From Isoetes taiwanensis (lineage: Eukaryota > Streptophyta > Lycopodiopsida > Isoetales > Isoetaceae): a stretch of DNA of 64,000 nucleotides. Shown here piece after piece: positions 44,701 to 53,700 of the stretch. Under the pieces are notes generated by a model. It ran no database searches. It saw only the letters and a program-made list of their open reading frames with translations, and was not told where the DNA came from. Position 1 is the first letter of the stretch; every line of letters starts with the position of its first letter. The stretch is from assembly GCA_021234155.1 (NCBI GenBank), contig JAJEKV010000046.1:8685012-8749011 (forward strand), in the 5' to 3' direction. Position numbers and translations under genes: made by a program.

Positions 44701-47700
44701 TATAGAATATAATTATGGAGTTTTCCGCATGTGTTTTTAGTATCATGCTAGTGAATGGGTATCAATCTCTAACATACCGGATTTTGGCAGGAATCCTGAA
44801 ACCCGTTTGCTGTTTTGCACTACAGGAATTCTTCTTCGAAAACTTACTGTAAGTTGTCCCTTGCTGTAGTTTTGCAAACGTTAATGAAGGTATTGATGAG
44901 GGAGCTTGTCTTTGTAATATCTGCTGTGTTGTACTTTATATCGACTATGTAAATAAATATTTATGCTTGTCTATTAATGCTGGGCATTTGTTGAATGCCA
45001 AGATGACCCTTGTTAAAAGAAGCAAAAGGTAAAAGACTAGTACGGGCAAGAAAAGCTAACAACCATTTTTTTTTAAATTGAAGGTTAGTGTCAATATATT
45101 AAGTTGTATGACAATGCGAAACTGAACATTTAGCAGAAAAACTAGCACGTATTGATTGGATTTTAGAAGCCTTTCTATCACAGCAATGTTTTTGAAGCTA
45201 ACAATAGTTATTTAATGTTAAATTATGGAATTTATGGAACCTATATGTGAGTGCATGCACACGTACATTTAATTGTATATACATGTGTACCTATACATGT
45301 ACCTGTACACGTGATGCCTATTTATTTGGTATCATGTCATTTGATCAATAAAACAGTTTGTCCAATCCTCTCACTGCTCCGAAGGTTCTGAGAAAGTGAT
45401 TAGTTTAGCTGCATTGCATTATTGAGTGTGATAAGATGTATCTTGTTTCTTGATGTGAGATGAAGATCACAAAGACTTGCAAAGAACAACTAGGAAGTTT
45501 AGATTCTTTGGAGCTTGTTTTATATCAAATCGTGATAAATCTTGAGAAGTTGGAGGAATCTGGTCAGTTTTAAAGGATTCTTGATTGTTGTTGGCCAGCT
45601 TAGAGGCATTCTTCAGGTCTTGTACCATGTCTGGAAAATGTGGTGAATTTTAGTTAGGCTGATTGAAGGCAGATGGATTTGTTAATTTTGCTGCTAGGAT
45701 AAGAATTTCGGAGCAGAGAGGATTGAGATGAAGCATTCTTGCACAAGGGGAAGAATGAAGAGGGATTCCCAAGCCTCAGCCATTCTTCTAGTGTGCTATA
45801 CTTTTTCTTTTCTAATACTTAGACATGTCCCTAGGCAATCGTGTGCAGTTTGAATCTATATGGTGAACAAGATTGATCAATAGTGCAAATCTGGTCCGAA
45901 GAGATACGGTTGATCAGAGGGTATTTTGAAATCTGCCTATGGATAAGTCAGGGAAGTTCCACGGCCTGGAGCTATCTACAGTTGCGTCATCAATAAACCT
46001 TTGTGTGTATTCTGGAACTGAGTATTTTTGCATGAAAAAGGAGAACGGCATATTTCTGGCCAAGTTTGAACATATAGATAGATGCCATTTTTGTCTCCTC
46101 TACTTTTGCGACGTCCAACTTAGGACATGCTGGAATGTAAACCGTGGTGGGAATTTGGGAACAGGATTGAGCATGTTTACACGAGAAAGGCAGAGTACAG
46201 TGTGATCGTCTTGCAAAGACCTGTTTTTGAGTAGTGGAGCTCGTTCTTAGGGGGCAGAGATTTAATTCTATAAAATCTCGATCTGTTCTTTGCTGGTGGG
46301 GCAAATTTTTTATCTCACTCATTGATCTGGAGTGACATAAATCTGTTGAAGACAATTTGCAGCGGGTGCTTTATACTTTATGGAGAGTCATCTTGAAGGC
46401 AAGCATGTTCTTAATAAAGGTGATGCTGCACCTGAAACCTGTCTTGTTGTTAATACTGGAGGCTGTTATTTCATATCTGGTTCAGAGTACCACTGCTCGA
46501 CATCATGCAGTAGATGTGAACCAAATAGTAAAATAAATGAATGGTGTGTTGTTCTAAATTGCAGTTTATCATGTTATGTAAAGGTGAGTTTGAAGTGATT
46601 TAAATATGGGTTGATTGCCAACAACTATACTATGTATACAGGAATGTTAACTTCCCTTGCATTCTGGTAGGGGAAACTGCGCGAAGCGCGGATGCCAGTT
46701 GATCCCTGTCGGAATGGAAGGGAAGCTAACATTGGTGTAACGTGGAAACCAAGTTAGGATGCATTCTGCCCGCCGAATGTCAGGTAAACGATCGGAACGT
46801 CAGGGAAACGAGCTGAATGTTAGGTAAATAAGACAGAATGTGATGTAAATGGACAGAGCATGACGTAAAACAATCAAGAAAGCTGCCTTCAATATTCTTG
46901 GAAAAGAAAATATGCCACGTGTTGTGGCGCGATTGGAGGAAAGGGCAGAATGCATCCTAATTGGTTTTTACTTAATCGCAATATCAAAATGCCTTGATTG
47001 TTATGTGCAAGGCAAACAAGAAGCCCATTCTTGGCCTGGCAGTAATTGTCTCATGCAACACTGTCAATGTCAGAACACAGCTGTCTTGGTAGAAACCAGA
47101 AGACCAGAGATTTAAAGTTCAAGTCACAGACAATATCGGAGGCAAAAGGTTCGATCCTTACGTTTGTTTTTCCCATCAACGCAAAAGGTTCATCCTCACG
47201 TTTGTTTTTCCATTAACACAAACCCTCGGGGTACCGGAGGGCAACTCTTTGTGCACAGCGCCTTGTTTCTAGAAGGGTTTATACTCAAGGTTTATAGATC
47301 AGCTTCTGCAGAATTTCTTAGATTTGGGTCTTATCTTTGGGAGTGGTTTGCAGCAAAGCAAGCTGGGGGTACAGCTACTAGGAGTTGATTCAGGAAGGTA
47401 ATTTTTTTCCTTTTAGAAAGTTGTGAGGAGTTGGTACCCAAGTGCGAGAATTTGGTACTTAAAGATGCCTATTTTCAGGGATTTCTCCTATCCTCGAATT
47501 CATGGAAGGTAAGTTTTTTATCTTATTCGCATGAAATGGGTCTTAGTTTGACAAGGCTTATGGGCGTTGTACACGAGAAGCAGAACCTATATGATAAACA
47601 CGTTCAGGCCAAGCTAACAAATATATCATGCTTACAGTTGATGATACTTCTTGTTCAGAAATTTGCAAAGATCATTTCTGACTGCCAACAAGTTGTGAGA

Positions 47701-50700
47701 TTATCTGTGATGTCAATTTGGAAAGCGCCATGACCTAGTCTTTTCAATGCAAGAATCGCTCAGATCTGTGTAATTGACCTTGCCAAAGATTTAATGCAGC
47801 AGACAGCCAACACCAATTCGATTAAGATCCCAAGAGGTCTCAAAAAGAGAGAAGGATTCTTTATGGCAGATTTTCTCTTCATCTTCTTTCTTAAAATCAA
47901 GCTGCGATACCATCTTGATATTTAGGACTTGAAAATAAGGACAAAAAGGTGCCACACTTCACTTTGTTGGGTTGGCAAGAGTGGTGAAGGAACATGATGG
48001 GGATAAAGAAAGATTATATTAACGTCTACGAGAGACCGCTTGGGTCTATGAGACCAAATATACATCAATCATGTCCAGCTAGGGGCGCAATTGCAGCCAC
48101 CTGGAGATATTGCTTAAAAAAAGAAAAGGAAAACTAAAACAATGAAATTAAGAAACTTTGTTCTTCTTGGCCACGGGCTCAAAGTATAAAGTGATGCCAG
48201 ACTTGTTTTCTCTTTTGAAGGACTGCTTATGTTTTTGAAATTGGATGAGATGGTCCAGGAAGAGAACCTAACTTCCATTTGTTATCATTATCACCTCTAA
48301 TGAGAAAGAGAGTGATTTGGTGAAGGAAAAGAGCTATACATTTCTGGTCCTCATAGGCGATTAGTTTGGAGAGGGAGGTAGGTTCCCAAAATAGGCAATG
48401 GAATCTGCCCCGTATTTCATAATAGACTGGACATGTGAAGATGAAATGTTCCTCAGATTCAATTACGTTCAAGTGACACAGTCTGCAGATCCTCTTCGAG
48501 CGCTCCACCTTGGGTCTACTAGCACGACCAGCTTCAATCTCAAGCTGATGAGATGAGACCCTGAGCTGACCAATAGCATGTCTCACTTTATGTGCAAGGT
48601 GAATATTCAAATATCCTGATCGCTCGATGAAACCATCTTTATTGAACTCAAGGAAATGATCTTTGTAAAATTGCATCTTGGTAGGAAGATCTCTTGGAGT
48701 TAACCATGTCTTTGATATGTATAAAATTTCCAGATCGTGCCGTATGAGCTGGTTCTTATCTTTTTTAAGTCTCTTTTTTCCTCCAGGTTTTATCGCAGTA
48801 TTAGCTGCAGCCATGTTATGTTGAAAGGGAGGCAGGTTTCCCAAGCCAAATCCTAAAGAGGCCGCCCATTGCGATGCCTTTGCGTACTTCCTGCACTCCC
48901 TTTTCAGATCTATTTAATGAAGCTATTTGCATTGGTTTCCCGCTGGTTTGGTCAAATAATGTTATAAAGCCTATCCATAAGGCGGGTGATTCTGTGAATC
49001 CTACTAATTATCGCCTAATTATGATTGGGCATGTGATGGAAAAACTGTCCGAATCCGCATTGGAAATGGTCCTTAGTGATTTTGCAGAAAATCACAGCCT
49101 TCTGGTTTCAGGAAAAACTTTTCCACAATTGATCATACTTTTTCTTAAGGGCAATCATTGAGGAAGCGAAGGCAAGGAAAAATAAAGTTTATTGCTGTTT
49201 CATTGATTTCCGAAAAGCCTTTGATACTGTTCCTCGGAACAGGTTGTTTCAGAGGCTCAAAATGTTGGGGCTTTCTCACGAGCTGATCTGGGCAGTGTTG
49301 ACATTATACGAGAATGTAATAGGAAGAGTGAAAATAGATGGGCAGTTTTCAGAGGAAGTTTTCAGTACAATTGGGGTTAAACAAGGGTGTCCCCTCTCTC
49401 CTACTCTATTTGGACTTTACATTGACTGACAGCTTTGTTCAGTCCTTAGGCGGAGAGGCTGACAGCTTTGTTCAGTCCTTAGGCGGAGAAGGCTCCATGC
49501 TTGCTCAAGAATGCATTCCCGTTTTGCTTTATGCGGATGATGTGGTTCTAATCTCACCATCTCCTCAAGGGCTCCAAAAACATTTGGCTGCCCTAGAAGC
49601 CTTTTGCAAAGATAGAGAGCTGCAAGTAAATCTCTACAAGACCAAAGTGATGGTATTTAATACCTCTTGGAAAAATTGGAAAAATAACTCTTTTACTTTC
49701 AAAGGACAACCTGTAGAAATTGTTTCTACGTGCACCTGTTGAGTTTGCAGGCCCTCTTTTCAGATTGAGGGAGGCTGGTCACGCAAGGATTGCAAAAGGA
49801 TATGCTTCTCTTGTACAGCTAGAAAAACAGTGCTACCAACTCCATTTCCAAGATGTTCATACAAAGCCCTTCCTGTTCGACACGTTGGTGAAGCCGGCAG
49901 CTTTATATGGTGCACAAATATGGGTAGTTGACCTACGAGCGGATGAGGGGTCAACTAGAGAGGCTCCAAATTTCTCTTCTTTCTAGAATGATTAGAAGCA
50001 AACATTCTGTACCCCATGATATAATGCTTGCTGAATTTAATGCGAAACCTCTGAAAGTTGAAATTGCCTTTCAAACAGTGACTTATTTACATAAGTTACA
50101 CCGTTTTGGACAATCACAAGGTGGTCAAAAAAGACTTCCCTGGTTGGCATATGTGTCATCTCCCCGGACCATCTCATCCAATCTCAAAAGGAGTAACCAT
50201 GAAAGTGTCGAGAAGAAGAAAGCGGACGGTAAAGGATAAACATAAGCAGTCCTTCAAAAGAGAAAACAAGTCTGACATTACTTTATACTTTGAGCCCGTG
50301 GCCAAGAAGACAAAAGTTTCTTAATCTCATTGTTTTAGTTTTCTTTTTCCTTTTTTATGCAATATCTCTAGGTGGCTGCAAATGCGCCCCTAGCTGGACA
50401 TGATTGATGTATATTTGGTCTCATAGACCCAAGCGGTCTCTCCTAGACGTTAATATAATCTTTCTCTAAAACATTGGCAGACCAAGGTAAGCGCTGTCGG
50501 TTCTCAAGGACATCTAGATTGTTTGAGGAGATGGGTTTCTCTATGGGAAATATCCCACCTTTTCAATACAGTACAATCTGAATTTTACTCAGCAAGAAGT
50601 CAATCAGCTTATACGCCACGACTTGGAGTATCTTTATGTTTCAAATACATGGGTAAATCCCGTAAAGATCTGCCTGCTAAGAAGAAATTCTATAAGGATA

Positions 50701-53700
50701 ATTTCCTAAATATATCAGCGGACGGTTCATCATAAGGCCTGGATATTTAGATATTGATCTGCTGAATACAGTGAGATACTCTATGGGGCAGTTTAGAGTG
50801 TCATCTCACCAGTTGGAGATTGAGGTTGGTAGGGTAAAAAATATTAGTCGCGAGGATCGGAAGTGCCCAATGTGCGATCTAAACATGGTCGAGTCAGAAG
50901 AACATTTTATTTTTACCTGCCCAACCTACTACATTATTAGAGGCAGATATCATTGTCTTTTTAGAGACCCCACATCTCTACAACAGCTGGTAGAATATTA
51001 CGATCAGAAATGTGTATCTCACTTTGTATATGAACTATCTCTAGAAAGGAGAAATATTCTCACACAAAAGAATCCCATGGGCCTGAAGCAAACAGAAATA
51101 ACTAATTTCTCTTCATCTGAATCAAACGATGATAAGATGATAGTGGACTCATCACAGAAGAGGAAGTATCCTGACCCTAAAGGGGTGACTTTGGCACTGT
51201 CTAAGAAGATAAAACGATCAGCAGCCATGAAAGATAAAAAGTCTTTCCAGAAGAGGCCAAGCAGCAAGCATCAAAGCAAGCCAAGAAGGGGTATTATGAA
51301 TTACTTTGCAGCAGTCACAGGAACGAATGGGCTATCTCCATCAAACCCCATCTGAGCAGTCACAGGAATGGATGGGCTATCTCCGTCAAACTCTATCTGA
51401 GCAGATTCTTAGATTTTCAATTGTTAAACTTAATATTCTTGTTTCCATACTTTAGATATCAGGAGGGTTTTCCTCCTGGAGGTCTTGAATTCTGTTTGTG
51501 TTATGGTCTCATAGACCCTTCGGATCTTACGTAGACGTTAATAAATCCTCCCTCCCTCCCTCCCTCCCTCCCTCCCTCCCTCCCTCCCTCCCTCCTTCCT
51601 TCCCCTCCCTCCCTTCCCTTCCCCTCTTCCCCTCCCTCCCTTCCTTCCCTCTTCCCCTCCCTCCTTCCCTCCCTCCTTCCTTCCCTTCCCTTCCCTCCCT
51701 CCTTCCTTCCCCTCCTTCCTTCCCTTCCTTCCCTCCCTCCTTCCTTCCCTTCCTTCCCCCCCTCCTTCCTTCCTTCCCTCCTTCCTTCCTTCAAATCTTT
51801 TGAACTCTTGAGAGCGATCCATGGAAGCCTGCATTGGCCCTGCTGCGAGGACCTGAGTTGGTGCACTTTGTGCCAATGACCCTACAGAAAACAAATGCAG
51901 ATCTCGTTGGGGGTGATAAGAGCAACAAAATGGAAATCACAAAAGAAAGGTCTGGAGTGCAATACCTCCTACATTTTAACGTACACCCACAATCATTTCA
52001 TGCTGCACTTGGGAAGTACTAGAAATGGTTGATATACAACGGTGACATGTTACTGTACGTCGATAATGGTGACATGTGCTGCCTCTGTCATGGCGCGTCG
52101 GTACAAAGAATAAAGTTTCAAGAAGAATAATGACAGCTAGGGGCATACTCGAGCCTCCTAGATATGTGCATACATAAAAATAAACTGAAAGATTCAAAGT
52201 TAAGAAGCTCTTATCTTTTTCCTAGCCACTGCATAAGTCCTCTTATAGAGGACTGTTGTCTTTTTTGCCACCCGACATGATCTGATGTAATAATTGGTCT
52301 CATATACCAAAGCATTCTCTTGCAGATGTTAATTTAATCTTCTCCTGGTTTCTCCAAAATTGACCCAAAAAAGTCCCTTTTTTAAATCAGCAATGACAAG
52401 TGCTGGATTTATACAATTATTGTTTAAATTTGCAATTCTCAATGCGTAAATTTCTAGAAAAGTAAGACCACATGATGCAATGTTTGACTCCAGTTTGACC
52501 ATTCTAGGAATTCACTGTATGATGATCAGTTGCAACCTCATTATACTAGAAACAGTGCCCAGCATTGTTGGGCCGGAACCGCTAAATGATGTTGGGATTT
52601 AGGAAACCGTTATTCCAGGCATTTGCTTGCCTTATACAAATGGGTTTTTGCAGGTACAGACCGATCTGGTGTTCATGACATGAGTAGGACAGCTCGATTT
52701 TGCATTGGAGTACTGGCAAATCTATTTAATTCTTTGGTCTAGGCCATGGAGTCCAAACGGATATCAGGGCCAAAAGTTTGGTTCGCAGGGTTTGGGTCTT
52801 GGAATCAATGGCAACCAGCTCGATTTTATATTTTAGCTTCTAGGCTTTGTGCGAATCTGCTTTTGTCTGAATGAAGAATCGGAAGACCAAGTAATCTGCA
52901 TATGCAAAAATTTGATTGGATAAGGACGGTAACAACAAAAAACTAAACCATTCGATCTAGGACTGAGATCTAGGGCTGAATCTAAGCTGTCCAATCTAGG
53001 TCTGGATTTACGAGATACAATATAACTTCATGCTATAAGATGGGATTGGGAAGTAAAGCAGCGTGTGTTCCTTGGTAATTTTGAAGCTTCATTTCCATAT
53101 ACTGTAAGGAAATGTCAAGACTATACGTTCCCCACTCTGTAGATTGCATACAGCCTGCTCTGCTAGGGCGTACTATGGGCCTTCTTCCTCCTCATCCGGT
53201 TCACCAGTTCCACCAAATAGTGAATATGGACACAAACAGGTTGTGCTGCCACAAAATGGTTGGTATGAAAATGATTCATAAGCAATAAATTCACATTTTG
53301 GCTTTCTGCCCTGCTTTTGAAATTATAGGATGGAAATATGCAAGAAAAGGGCTTTTGAATCTAAGGTTAGGGAGGACATGCTGAATCTTTCATATAACAA
53401 TGCATCAGCAAAGTTCTGGAAGGAAATATTAGCTGTTATACCAACATGCCCAGTGTGGCAGCTTATGCAACCCCTTGTTTAAAACCAGCAAATTGGTCAA
53501 GATATAAGACCTCCCTTTTCTTCGCCATTTGCTTATTGAAAGAGCCATAAATTTGCGGGAGAGACAATAGCAAGATAATTAGTGTTTGCAAGCTCTATAT
53601 GGCTTGAGGGAGTGGGTACTTTCTGTTCTTCTAATGCAATCCATTTTCTGTTTCTTCTGATGTATATTTCAGTACCTTGTAGAGTAGATCTTTGCTGTTT

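Noticed and set aside
45939-46598. Small frames in intron 15
   Set aside because: No splice context in the helicase frame and no resemblance to its family; the frames on both strands conflict.
48004-51546. Single twin-primed LINE explaining copies C and B
   Set aside because: Both halves have their own complete 3' ends and belong to different families, so a single inverted element does not fit.
51501-51894. Minus-strand frames of about 120 codons rich in Gly, Arg, Glu and Lys
   Set aside because: They are the translation of the C/T microsatellite plus short flanks; composition follows the repeat, not a protein.
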